The position numbers and the translations under genes were made by a program. The notes beneath the pieces were generated by a model. That model made no database searches, was not told where the DNA came from, and saw only the letters and a list, made by a program, of their open reading frames with translations. Source: Gammaproteobacteria bacterium (lineage in GTDB: Bacteria; Pseudomonadota; Gammaproteobacteria; JALTLT01). From it: 16,720 nucleotides of DNA. Every line of letters begins with the position of its first letter. The stretch's first letter is position 1. The stretch covers positions 1 through 16,720 of the forward strand of contig JALTLT010000207.1 of NCBI GenBank assembly GCA_027001815.1, given 5' to 3'. Below are positions 1 through 6,370 of this stretch, in pieces.

Positions 1-219
1 GGCCGCATCGAGCGGCTGCAGGTGCTGATCTACCGGGAGAGCCGGGGCTGGGAGGTCTCCCGGCCCGGTTTCACCGATCAGTTCCGGGGTGCCTCCCTGC
101 AGGGGCTGCGGCTCGACCGCCGTATCGACGGCATCTCGGGTGCCACCCTGTCGGTACGCGCGCTCGGGCGCCTGGCGCGTCTGGCCCTCCTGTTGACCCG
201 TGAAGTGGAGATGAAGTGA
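1..219 (+). CDS. FMN-binding domain protein, C-terminal part (5' end outside window)
   Basis: The frame is open from base 1 to the TGA at 217-219, so this is the last 72 residues of a longer protein. It contains GISGATLS, with the codon for the threonine of S-G-A-T at 145-147. In the FMN_bind family (RnfG, NqrC, NosR and stand-alone exported proteins) this is the site where ApbE attaches FMN covalently through a phosphoester to Ser/Thr. The sequence before it (WEVSRPGFTDQFRG) fits the end of that fold. A short helix rich in Leu/Arg follows. The stop overlaps the start region of the next gene, indicating translational coupling with a PepSY membrane protein, a common partner of extracytoplasmic flavinylated proteins. 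The likely role is periplasmic electron transfer; substrate and direction cannot be read from this fragment. Confidence 0.8.
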   Translation, partial: GRIERLQVLIYRESRGWEVSRPGFTDQFRGASLQGLRLDRRIDGISGATLSVRALGRLARLALLLTREVEMK

Positions 220-1016
220 CCATGTCCCCGCCCCGACGCAATCGCTGGCGCACCTGGCATCGCCGGGCCGGTCTCACTGCCGCCCTGCTTATGGCCAGCG
301 TCGCCGTCACCGGCCTTCTTCTCAATCACGAGGCGGACCTCGAGCTGGCCCGTCAGCCGGTGGAGAGCCGTCTCCTGCAGAACTGGTACGGAATCGATGC
401 CCCGCTCCCCACCCACACCTGGCAGACGGGGGACCGGTGGCTGAGCTGGCTCGATGGACGTCTCTATCTCGACCGCCGCCCGATCACCGGAGAGTACCCC
501 CTCCCCCCCGACGGCGCCGTCCCGCTGGCGGGGATGGGGATGGTGCTGGTGGCCTTTCCCGACGCGCTGCTGTTCCTCTCCGCGGAGGGCGAGGTGGTGG
601 ATCGGCTCGGCCGTCTCGAAGGGGTGCCGACCCCCATCGACCGACTGGGAAGGGACCACCGGGGCCGGGCCGTGCTGGAGAGCCGTGGCCTGCGTCTGGC
701 GGCAGACGAGATGCTGGAACGGTGGCATCCGATCGCCGGCGACACCCCCGTCGTCTGGTCGCGTACCCGTCCCCTGCCACCCTCGCTCGCCGAGGCGGTG
801 CAGTCGGACTACCGCGCCAGCCATCTCACGCTCCATCGGCTGGTACTCGACATCCACACCGGACGGATCCTCGGTGGCGGCGGGGTACTGCTGATGGATC
901 TGGGAGCCCTCCTGCTGCTGCTGCTCGCCGCCAGCGGCGTGTGGGGATGGAGCCGCACCCGTCGCCGGAGGATGGCGAGCCGCACGACGACCGTCCCGCT
1001 GCCCGAGGAGGGGTAG
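216..1016 (+). CDS. PepSY-associated transmembrane protein
   Basis: This protein of about 265 residues has an N-terminal WHRRAGLTAALLMASVAVTG segment, typical of the first helix of PepSY-associated TM proteins, followed by LLNHEADLEL. A periplasmic middle contains a W-L-S-W-L-DGRLYLD stretch. Near the end is LHRLVLDIHTGRILG, then a second hydrophobic helix (LLMDLGALLLLLLAASGVWG) and a basic cytoplasmic tail. Two starts are possible. GTG at 216 forms a GTGA overlap with the upstream stop and lies 5 nt after GGAG. ATG at 222 lies 11 nt after it. I chose 216 for the spacing. Such proteins are found with FMN-binding or flavodoxin-like domains and are thought to be membrane electron-transfer or iron/flavin-reductase components. 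The gene ends 43 bp before a terminator-like repeat. Confidence 0.8.
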   Translation: MTMSPPRRNRWRTWHRRAGLTAALLMASVAVTGLLLNHEADLELARQPVESRLLQNWYGIDAPLPTHTWQTGDRWLSWLDGRLYLDRRPITGEYPLPPDGAVPLAGMGMVLVAFPDALLFLSAEGEVVDRLGRLEGVPTPIDRLGRDHRGRAVLESRGLRLAADEMLERWHPIAGDTPVVWSRTRPLPPSLAEAVQSDYRASHLTLHRLVLDIHTGRILGGGGVLLMDLGALLLLLLAASGVWGWSRTRRRRMASRTTTVPLPEEG

Positions 1017-1058
1017 AGAGCGGGGAGGAGGGAAGGGCCATTGCCGCCGGCGGGCCGC

Positions 1059-1428
1059 TAACAGGATGTTGAAAAAGGCCATCCGGGCCTTTTTCAACGC
1101 CGGAAGCCGAAAATGCGATTTCCGGCTTCCTCACGTTTTCAATGAGGCCAGCAGCCTGTCGGACTTCAAGCTGAAGGTCACTCCGCCCCGATAGGCGGGA
1201 AGGCCCTCCCGGGGGCGTTGGCGGCAGGGATGCCGCCGACGAGCCCCCAAGGATGGGTTCACGGCGTCCCCCGGGAGGGCCTTCCCGCCTATCGGGGCCC
1301 CGCGGAAAGCACCAGAACCTGACCGTCTGTCAAAGTCCGACAGGCTGCTGGCCTCTTTGAAAACGGCGGTGCATCCCTGCACCGCGGCACAGGCTGCCGA
1401 AAAACGATGTTTTTCAACAGCCTGCTAA
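1059..1428. repeat. Repeat R1: full-length nested palindromic element (modules A-B-core-E-F)
   Basis: This roughly 370-bp element is built entirely of nested hairpins. Module A (1068-1098) has 13-nt arms. Module B (1102-1130) pairs GGAAGCCG with CGGCTTCC. The core stem pairs GCCAGCAGCCTGTCGGACTT with its complement near 1335-1353 and encloses a second perfect 30-bp stem (CCCCGATAGGCGGG... with ...CCCGCCTATCGGGG). Module E (1367-1386) pairs GCGGTGCA with TGCACCGC. Module F (1391-1423) pairs AGGCTGCCGAAAAAC with GTTTTTCAACAGCCT. CTAA flanks both ends. The last bases provide the rppH stop codon (TAG on the minus strand). No open frame of interest lies inside. Confidence 0.9.
1068..1098 (+). terminator. 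Terminator-like hairpin after the PepSY gene (module A of R1)
   Basis: The arms GTTGAAAAAGGCC and GGCCTTTTTCAAC (13 nt each, perfect) close a 5-nt loop. The A-run and T-run flank a GC-rich stem, so the structure could act as a Rho-independent terminator in both directions. It lies 52 bp after the stop of the PepSY gene. The same module recurs downstream of the copA and TlpA genes. Confidence 0.55.
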
Positions 1429-1946
1429 CGCCCCCCCTCCCCGGTCGGCCTCGAGCGACGGCGCGGAAAGAGCAGCGGCTCCAGCTCCGCCAGCGCCTGC
1501 CGATAGACACCGCGCTTGAAGGAGACCACCTCTCTCACGGGCGTCCAGTAGTCGATCCAGCACCAGTGATCGAACTCGGGGTGGCCCGACTTGTCGAGCC
1601 TCACGAGAGTCTCGTCCGCCACCAGCCTCAGCAGGAACCAGCGCTGTTTCTGGCCGATGCAGAGGGGACGGGAGCGACGCCTCACCAGGTGGCGCGGGAG
1701 ACGATAACGGAGCCAGCGGCGGGTGCAACCGAGCAGCTCCACGTGCTCGGGGAGGAGGCCGGTCTCCTCTTCCAGTTCGCGATAGAGGGCCTCTTCGGGG
1801 CTCTCCTCCGTCTGGATGCCCCCTTGGGGAAACTGCCACGCATCCTGTCCGATGCGACGCGCCCAGAAGAGCTTCCCCTCCGCGTTGCAGAGGATGATTC
1901 CGACATTTGCCCGGAACCCTTCGGAATCGATGATCTGCCCGCCCAC
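1425..1946 (-). CDS. rppH: RNA pyrophosphohydrolase RppH (Nudix)
   Basis: This Nudix hydrolase converts 5'-triphosphate RNA ends to monophosphate, which triggers RNase E-dependent mRNA decay in the cytoplasm. The Nudix box runs from Gly42 to Leu64, with R56-E57-L58-x-E60-E61-x-G63 matching GX5EX7REUXEEXGU. Family hallmarks are all present: GFRANVGIILCN, WARRIGQDAWQFPQGG, WLRYRLPRHLVRR, CIGQKQRWFLL, PEFDHW and VVSFKRGVYR. The length (173 residues) is normal. The start is GTG at 1946, adding four residues before the usual I-D-S-E-G opening, whose ATG has become ATC here; a weak GGGGGT lies upstream. The stop codon TAG is formed by the terminus of repeat R1, and the start is about 16 bp from repeat R2, so the gene is tightly boxed by inverted repeats. 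No ptsP neighbour, usual in enterics, is present. Confidence 0.95.
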   Translation of the reverse strand: MGGQIIDSEGFRANVGIILCNAEGKLFWARRIGQDAWQFPQGGIQTEESPEEALYRELEEETGLLPEHVELLGCTRRWLRYRLPRHLVRRRSRPLCIGQKQRWFLLRLVADETLVRLDKSGHPEFDHWCWIDYWTPVREVVSFKRGVYRQALAELEPLLFPRRRSRPTGEGGR

Positions 1947-1961
1947 GCGCCTTTACCCCCG

Positions 1962-2292
1962 TAACAGGCTGTTGAAAAACATCGTTTTTCGGCAGCCTGT
2001 GCCGCGGTGCAGGGATGCACCGCCGTTTTCAATGACCTGGCAACCTGTCGGACTTCAAGCCGATGGTCACTCCGCCCCGATAGGCGGGAAGGCCCTCCCG
2101 GGGGCGTTGGCGGCAGGGATGCCGCCGACGAGCCCCCAGGGATGGGTTCACGGCGTCCCCCGGGAGGGCCTTCCCGCCTCTCGGGGCCCCGCGGAACGCA
2201 CCGGAACCTGACCGCCTGTCAAAGTCCGACAGGCTGCCAGTTTCATTGAAAACTCAAGGAAGCCGGAAATCGCATTTTCGACATCCTGATAA
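1962..2292. repeat. Repeat R2: near-full nested palindromic element (F'-E'-core-B'-partial A')
   Basis: The left part (1965-2032) is a perfect 68-bp inverted copy of 1357-1424 in R1. The 193-bp core (2044-2236) is a direct copy of 1155-1347, with about seven differences by eye. On the right, B' (GGAAGCCGGAAATCGCATTT) is followed by an abrupt CGACATCCTGATAA, so hairpin A has been lost. The ends carry GTAA and ATAA. It lies immediately upstream of the rppH start codon, so the rppH transcript or its promoter must run through it. The following 2293-2479 stretch has no gene. Confidence 0.9.
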
Positions 2293-2325
2293 TTTGTCAT
2301 TATTTTTTCACAGTGGCGGACAAAT
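2292..2325. promoter_or_regulatory. Inverted repeat ATTTGTC ... GACAAAT beside R2
   Basis: A perfect 7-bp inverted repeat with a 20-bp, AT-rich spacer (TTATTTTTT) abuts the right end of R2, in the gap between the SHOCT gene and rppH. It could be an operator or part of an rppH promoter on the minus strand, but no convincing -10 box was found. A related TTTGTC ... GACAAA pair occurs at 5948-5970 with a shorter spacer. Confidence 0.25.
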
Positions 2326-2479
2326 CGAAAGGGGCGCGGGCGGCCGTCCCGGGAGGCGGGAAGGAGCGGTATCGGGGTCAAAGTCCTCCTGGGGACGCCG
2401 CTCCTCCGGCGTCGCCCGCCGCCATCGGCGCGAAGAGGGGACACGTAAGGAGGGGGAGGCCGGTACGGCGAAGGGACCA

Positions 2480-2704
2480 TCACTCCTCCAGCAGCTTCTT
2501 CCTCCGCCGCTCGAACTCCTCCTCGCTGATTTCTCCTCGCGCATAGCGCTGCCTGAGGATCTCGAGGGCGCTCTCCGGCGGCGAGGCACCTCCCCCGCGA
2601 CCTCCCGCCACGAAGCGTACCAGCCAGACCACCACCACCGTCAGCAGAATCCAGAAGATCCACATGCCGATCCCCCAGGGAAACCATCCTTCGTGTCCGT
2701 TCAT
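2480..2704 (-). CDS. Small SHOCT-domain membrane protein
   Basis: This 74-residue protein has one N-terminal transmembrane helix (about residues 8-30, rich in W, I and V). A Gly-rich linker leads to a C-terminal SHOCT helix pair (ALEILRQRYARGEISEEEF), a short oligomerisation-type domain common at protein ends. An ATG nine nt further upstream (2713) is in frame, but GGAGG lies directly against it. The ATG at 2704 sits 9 nt after that GGAGG, which is better spacing. The gene follows copA on the same strand, with repeat R3 between them. Small SHOCT membrane proteins often accompany copper and heavy-metal efflux genes; the function here is unknown. Confidence 0.85.
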   Translation of the reverse strand: MNGHEGWFPWGIGMWIFWILLTVVVVWLVRFVAGGRGGGASPPESALEILRQRYARGEISEEEFERRRKKLLEE

Positions 2705-2727
2705 GCTCACCATCCTCCCCGCGTTCC

Positions 2728-2823
2728 AACAGGATGTCGAAAAAGCCCGTCCATGGGCGTCTTCGACCCGGGAACGGAGAACGCGGTCTCCCGTTCCCTC
2801 ACCTTTTCGAAGCCCTCCTGCTA
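2728..2823. repeat. Repeat R3: diverged A-B copy with compensating changes
   Basis: The module order matches the left part of R1 (AACAGGATGT, hairpin A, hairpin B, TCAC, TTTTCGAA) but the bases have changed on both sides of the stems. Hairpin A pairs around AAAAAGCCC with GGGCG. Hairpin B (2770-2798) pairs GGGAACGG with CCGTTCCC, where R1 has GGAAGCCG with CGGCTTCC. The right end CTCCTGCTA overlaps the copA stop codon, as in R1 and rppH. Confidence 0.7.
2736..2767 (-). terminator. Terminator-like hairpin after copA
   Basis: Read on the minus strand, a GCCC ... GGGC stem is followed by TTTTTCGAC, a compact stem plus T-run located about 55 nt after the copA stop. It is module A of repeat R3. 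It would separate copA from the SHOCT gene unless read through. Confidence 0.5.
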
Positions 2824-5331
2824 CAGATCGACCCGCCGCAGCCGCAGGGCGTTGGCGATCACCGACACGGAGCTGAAGCTCATCGCCGCCGCGGCGATGA
2901 TGGGCGACAGCAACAGGCCGAAGAAGGGATAGAGCACTCCCGCGGCGACCGGGACACCGAGGGAGTTGTAGACGAAGGCGAAGAAGAGATTCTGACGGAT
3001 GTTGCGCATGGTGGCGCGACTCAGCCTCACCGCACGGACGATTCCGCGCAGATCCCCTTTCACCAGGGTGACACCGGCGCTCTCCATCGCCACGTCGGTC
3101 CCGGTACCCATGGCGATCCCCACGTCGGCCCGGGCCAGCGCCGGCGCATCGTTGATGCCGTCGCCGGCCATGGCCACCCGGTGGCCCGCCGCCTGCAGCT
3201 CCCGCACCACCTCCGCCTTTCGCTCCGGCAGCACCTCCGCCTCCACGCGATCGATCCCGAGGCGCCGCGCCACCGCCTCGGCAGTGGTACGGCTGTCCCC
3301 GGTGAGCATCACCACGGTGATTCCTTCCGCGTGCAGGTCGCGGATCGCCTCGGGGGTCGAGGCCTTGATCGGGTCGGCGACGCCGATCAGACCGGCCGGC
3401 CGCCCGTCGAGTGCCACCATCATCACCGTCTGCCCCTCCCTTCTCAGCGCATCGGCCCTCTGCGGCAGATCCGCCGCGTCGACGGTGAGATGCCGAAAGA
3501 GGCGCAGGTTGCCCAGGGCCACGCTATGGCCATCCACCCGTCCCGTGACTCCCTGCCCCGTCAGGGAACCGAAATCGGTCACCGGCGCCAGTTCGACGCC
3601 CTCGTCGACGGCACCGCGGACGATCGCCTCGGCGAGGGGATGTTCGCTGGCCCGCTCGAGACTGGCCGCCAGCCGCAACAGTTCCGTCCGGTCCACGCCG
3701 TCCAGAGGCTCCACCGAGGTCAGTTCCGGGCGGCCCTCGGTGAGGGTGCCGGTCTTGTCCACCACCAGGGTATCCACCTTCTCCAGCACTTCCAGCGCCT
3801 CCGCGTTCCTGATCAACACCCCCATGGAGGCCCCCTTGCCGGTGCCGACCATGATCGACATGGGGGTCGCGAGACCGAGGGCGCAGGGACAGGCGATGAT
3901 CAGCACGGCAACGGCATTGACCAGGGCGTGGGCGAGTCGCGGCTCGGGGCCCCACAGGCTCCAGACGGCGAAGGCGGCCACCGCCACCAGCACCACCGCC
4001 GGTACGAACCAGGCGGAGACCATATCGGCCAGCTTCTGGATCGGCGCGCGCGACCGCTGCGCCTCGCTCACCATGCGCACGATCTGCGCCAGAAGGGTGT
4101 CGGCGCCCACCTTCTCCGCGCGCATGATCATCGAGCCGGTGGTGTTGACGGTGGCTCCGATCAGACGATCACCCGTCCCCTTGGCGACCGGCAGCGGCTC
4201 GCCGGTGATCATCGATTCGTCCACGTTGCTCTCTCCCTCCACCACCACGCCGTCGACCGGGATCTTCTCGCCGGGACGGACCCGCAGCCGGTCGCCCGGC
4301 TGCACCGTTTCGAGGGGCACATCCTCCTCCGTACCATCCTCGGAGATCCTGCGTGCCGTGTTGGGCGCCAGCCCCAGCAGCGCACGGATCGCCGAATTGG
4401 TGCTCGACCGCGCCCGCAGTTCGAGCACCTGCCCCAGCAGCACCAGCGCGGTGATCACCGCCGCCGCCTCGAAGTAGACCGGCACCGTGCCATCCTCGTG
4501 GCGCATGGCGGGCGGGAACCAGTGAGGGAAGAGGAGCGCCACCACGCTGTAGAGCCAGGCCACCCCGACGCCGAGGCCGATCAGGGTGAACATGTTGAGG
4601 TTCCGGGTACGGATCGACTGCCAGAAACGGACGAAGAAGGGCCAGCCGCACCACAGCACCACCGGCGTCGCCAGCACGAACTCAACCCATTGGACCACCT
4701 CCATGGTGACACGGTCCGGCAGCAGCCGCGGTACCAGGTCTGCGATCATGGCCAGCAGGAAGAGCGGCACCGCCAGCACCGTACCCACCTGGAAACGGCG
4801 GGTCATGTCGACCAGTTCCGAATTCTCCTCTTCCCCTGCCACGGTTCGCGGCTCCAGCGCCATGCCACACTTGGGGCAGGTGCCGGGGTGATCCTGCACC
4901 ACCTCCGGATGCATGGGGCAGGTGTATTCGGTACGCACTGCGGGCGCCTCGATCAGAGGCTCCAGCGCCATGCCGCATCTGGGGCAGGTCCCGGGCCCCA
5001 CCTGACGCACCTCCGGGTGCATGGGGCAGGTGTAGAGGGTGCCGCCGGGCGCCTCGCCGGCGGGTCGGGTGGGGGGCGGCGAAGAGCCCGACGGGGTGTG
5101 GTGGTGACAGCCGCCGCCTTCGCCGTGATCATGGCCCGCACCATGGGCAGGGTGCCCGGCCCGGGCCTCACCGCTCTCCTCCTCCCGGAGGGTGACCCAG
5201 GCGCCGGGGTTCACCCGAAACTTCTCCTGGCAGTGGCTGGAGCAGAAGTACCAGAGACGGCCTTCGTGCTCCTCCTCTCCGACCGCATCGGCCGGATCGA
5301 TCTTCATTCCGCATACGGGGTCGATCACCAT
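2821..5331 (-). CDS. copA: Cu(+)-exporting P1B-type ATPase with YHS and two HMBD N-terminal domains
   Basis: This 836-residue inner-membrane pump exports cytosolic Cu(+). The N-terminus has a YHS domain (about 1-45; DPVCGM, FCSSHC), a His-rich linker (HGAGHDHGEGGGCHHH, about 60-80) and two tandem heavy-metal-binding domains (YTCPMHPEV...CPKCGMALEP, about 100-126 and 135-161). No classical GMTCxxC HMA domain is seen. The membrane metal site is C481-P482-C483 (IIACPCALGLATP). The phosphorylated Asp is D525 in DKTGTLT, an SEHPLAEAI motif is present, and the hinge is GDGINDAP from 723. The YNSLGVPVAAG and MSFSSVSV motifs near the end mark the Cu(+) subgroup. The open frame extends 26 codons upstream, but ATG 5331 has GGAGAG at good spacing and begins exactly at the YHS motif. 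It follows a His-rich secreted protein gene by 138 bp. Confidence 0.95.
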   Translation of the reverse strand: MVIDPVCGMKIDPADAVGEEEHEGRLWYFCSSHCQEKFRVNPGAWVTLREEESGEARAGHPAHGAGHDHGEGGGCHHHTPSGSSPPPTRPAGEAPGGTLYTCPMHPEVRQVGPGTCPRCGMALEPLIEAPAVRTEYTCPMHPEVVQDHPGTCPKCGMALEPRTVAGEEENSELVDMTRRFQVGTVLAVPLFLLAMIADLVPRLLPDRVTMEVVQWVEFVLATPVVLWCGWPFFVRFWQSIRTRNLNMFTLIGLGVGVAWLYSVVALLFPHWFPPAMRHEDGTVPVYFEAAAVITALVLLGQVLELRARSSTNSAIRALLGLAPNTARRISEDGTEEDVPLETVQPGDRLRVRPGEKIPVDGVVVEGESNVDESMITGEPLPVAKGTGDRLIGATVNTTGSMIMRAEKVGADTLLAQIVRMVSEAQRSRAPIQKLADMVSAWFVPAVVLVAVAAFAVWSLWGPEPRLAHALVNAVAVLIIACPCALGLATPMSIMVGTGKGASMGVLIRNAEALEVLEKVDTLVVDKTGTLTEGRPELTSVEPLDGVDRTELLRLAASLERASEHPLAEAIVRGAVDEGVELAPVTDFGSLTGQGVTGRVDGHSVALGNLRLFRHLTVDAADLPQRADALRREGQTVMMVALDGRPAGLIGVADPIKASTPEAIRDLHAEGITVVMLTGDSRTTAEAVARRLGIDRVEAEVLPERKAEVVRELQAAGHRVAMAGDGINDAPALARADVGIAMGTGTDVAMESAGVTLVKGDLRGIVRAVRLSRATMRNIRQNLFFAFVYNSLGVPVAAGVLYPFFGLLLSPIIAAAAMSFSSVSVIANALRLRRVDL

Positions 5332-5469
5332 TTTCTTCTCTCCTTCGCGCCCCCGGCAGATTCGGGGAGGCCGCACTTCGACGAACGGGAACTGGGGGGA
5401 TCGCCTCACTCCCCACAGGGAGGGGCGACCGGGAGAGGCGCCCGGCCTCCCCCGGAAGGAGGGAAGAAC

Positions 5470-5883
5470 TCAGATTCTCAGGCGCTGGGTGCGCAGGTAG
5501 AGAGAGGCGCCCCTGCCTGGCGGCGCACCCTGCCGGGGAGGGGTATCGAGACGGGTGACCGAGACGGGGAGTGCTGGCTCGGGGGCAAGAGGAATCGGGG
5601 ACGCGTCCAGCTCACCGCTCGCGCGGGTGACCGGCAGGGCGTGGAGTTGACCCGGCTGGAAGCCGTCGTGGTCGCAGAAGCGGTCGGCGTGGGGGTCGCT
5701 GGCGGGAGAGCCCGCCTCGCCGGCATGGTGGCCCGCGTGGGCATGGAGGATCGCCGCGGGGTCGTGGCCGGCGGCGATCAGGTCGTGGCAGCAGAGCCGG
5801 AACAGGGGAGCGAGGGCCAGCAGCAGCCAGAAGGCCACCAGCAGCCCGCTTCCCCATCGCATGTTTCTACCGACTCCAGCCAT
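5470..5883 (-). CDS. Small exported His-rich protein upstream of copA
   Basis: The product is 137 residues. A hydrophobic N-terminal segment (MRWGSGLLVAFWLLLALAPL) forms a signal peptide or anchor. It is followed by LCCHDLIAAGHDPAAILHAH and more His/Asp-rich sequence (HAGHHAGEAG, DPHADRFCDHDG), then a Pro-rich tail ending YLRTQRLRI. The frame is open to 5955, but that extension is repeat R4 sequence. ATG 5883 has GGAGG five nt upstream and is preferred. Position directly before copA and clustered His/Cys suggest periplasmic metal binding or copper tolerance. I do not recognise a named family; it resembles the general style of small metal-inducible exported proteins such as DUF2946 or CopL-like ones, but this is inference. 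Confidence 0.7.
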   Translation of the reverse strand: MAGVGRNMRWGSGLLVAFWLLLALAPLFRLCCHDLIAAGHDPAAILHAHAGHHAGEAGSPASDPHADRFCDHDGFQPGQLHALPVTRASGELDASPIPLAPEPALPVSVTRLDTPPRQGAPPGRGASLYLRTQRLRI

Positions 5884-5904
5884 CGTGGCCTCCGGACCTT
5901 GGCA

Positions 5905-5942
5905 AGGCTGCCGAAAAACGGCGTTTTTCGGCAGCCTGCTGT
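5905..5942. repeat. Repeat R4: isolated F-type hairpin
   Basis: AGGCTGCCGAAAAACG and its exact complement are separated by one base, giving a near-perfect palindrome with the right terminus CCTGCT. It lies about 20 bp upstream of the start codon of the His-rich protein gene, just before its ribosome binding site, so it would be in the 5' leader or promoter of the copper operon. Confidence 0.75.
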
Positions 5943-5947
5943 TTCCA

Positions 5948-5970
5948 TTTGTCACTCATCGCGGGACAAA
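5948..5970. promoter_or_regulatory. Inverted repeat TTTGTC ... GACAAA upstream of the copper genes
   Basis: A 6-bp inverted repeat with an 11-bp spacer lies 65-87 bp upstream of the His-rich protein start. It resembles the pair at 2292-2325, and both abut a palindromic repeat. It could be an operator for the His-rich/copA unit. It does not match the CueR, CsoR or CopY consensus sequences as I know them. The rest of 5971-6145 shows no gene. Confidence 0.25.
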
Positions 5971-6147
5971 GTTCAATCCCCCGCCTTCACGCGGGTGACA
6001 CGCCTGCCGGGGAGAATGGGGATGGCGGGCCGGAAGGGGGTGCCAGGAGAGACCGCCATGGCACCGGCCCCGGCCGCAGGCGAGCTGGAACGCAGCCCGC
6101 CTCGCCACGAGCCGCACGCCCCCGCCGAGCCGGGCAAGGGCGCCTCC

Positions 6148-6332
6148 TGGCAGCCTGTCGGACTTCAAGCTGAAGGTCACTCCGCCCCGAGAGGCGGGAA
6201 GCACCAAAACCTGACCACCTGTCAAAGTCCGACAGGCTGCTGGCATCGTTGAAAACGCGAGGAAGCCGGAAATCGCATTTTCGGCTTCCGGCGTCGAAAA
6301 AGGCCAGGACGGCCTTTTTCAACATCCTGCCA
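6148..6332. repeat. Repeat R5: shortened core plus B' and A' modules
   Basis: The left half starts inside the core stem (CTGGCAGCCTGTCGGACTT). The inner 30-bp stem has collapsed to GCCCCGAGAGGCGGGAAGCACC-like remains of about 20 bases. The right core arm, B' (GGAAGCCG...CGGCTTCC) and a full A' hairpin then follow in the same order and orientation as R2. The left outer module (F', E') is missing. It fills most of the gap between the TlpA gene and the copper genes. Confidence 0.85.
6293..6323 (-). terminator. Terminator-like hairpin after the TlpA gene (module A' of R5)
   Basis: The arms GTCGAAAAAGGCC and GGCCTTTTTCAAC close a 5-nt loop; one G-T type mismatch is present near the base. It lies about 48 bp downstream of the TlpA stop codon on the minus strand, with a T-run after the GC stem in that direction. 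Confidence 0.55.
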
Positions 6333-6370
6333 GCGTAGCGGGAGGAAGCGGGGGGCGGCACGCCGATCGG

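Noticed and set aside
1059..2292. Integron attC sites flanking rppH as a gene cassette
   Set aside because: The ends lack the GTTRRRY/RYYYAAC core sites, the two repeats are inverted rather than direct, and no integrase is present.
1059..2292. REP sequences of the RAYT type
   Set aside because: The modules lack the GTAG/GGAG tetranucleotide heads typical of RAYT-linked REPs, and no Y1 transposase gene is in the window.
2734..6252. Very long open frame on the plus strand across copA
   Set aside because: It is antisense to copA, has low-complexity His/Arg/Gly-rich composition and crosses a repeat at its end. It is a by-product of high GC and the codon use of copA.
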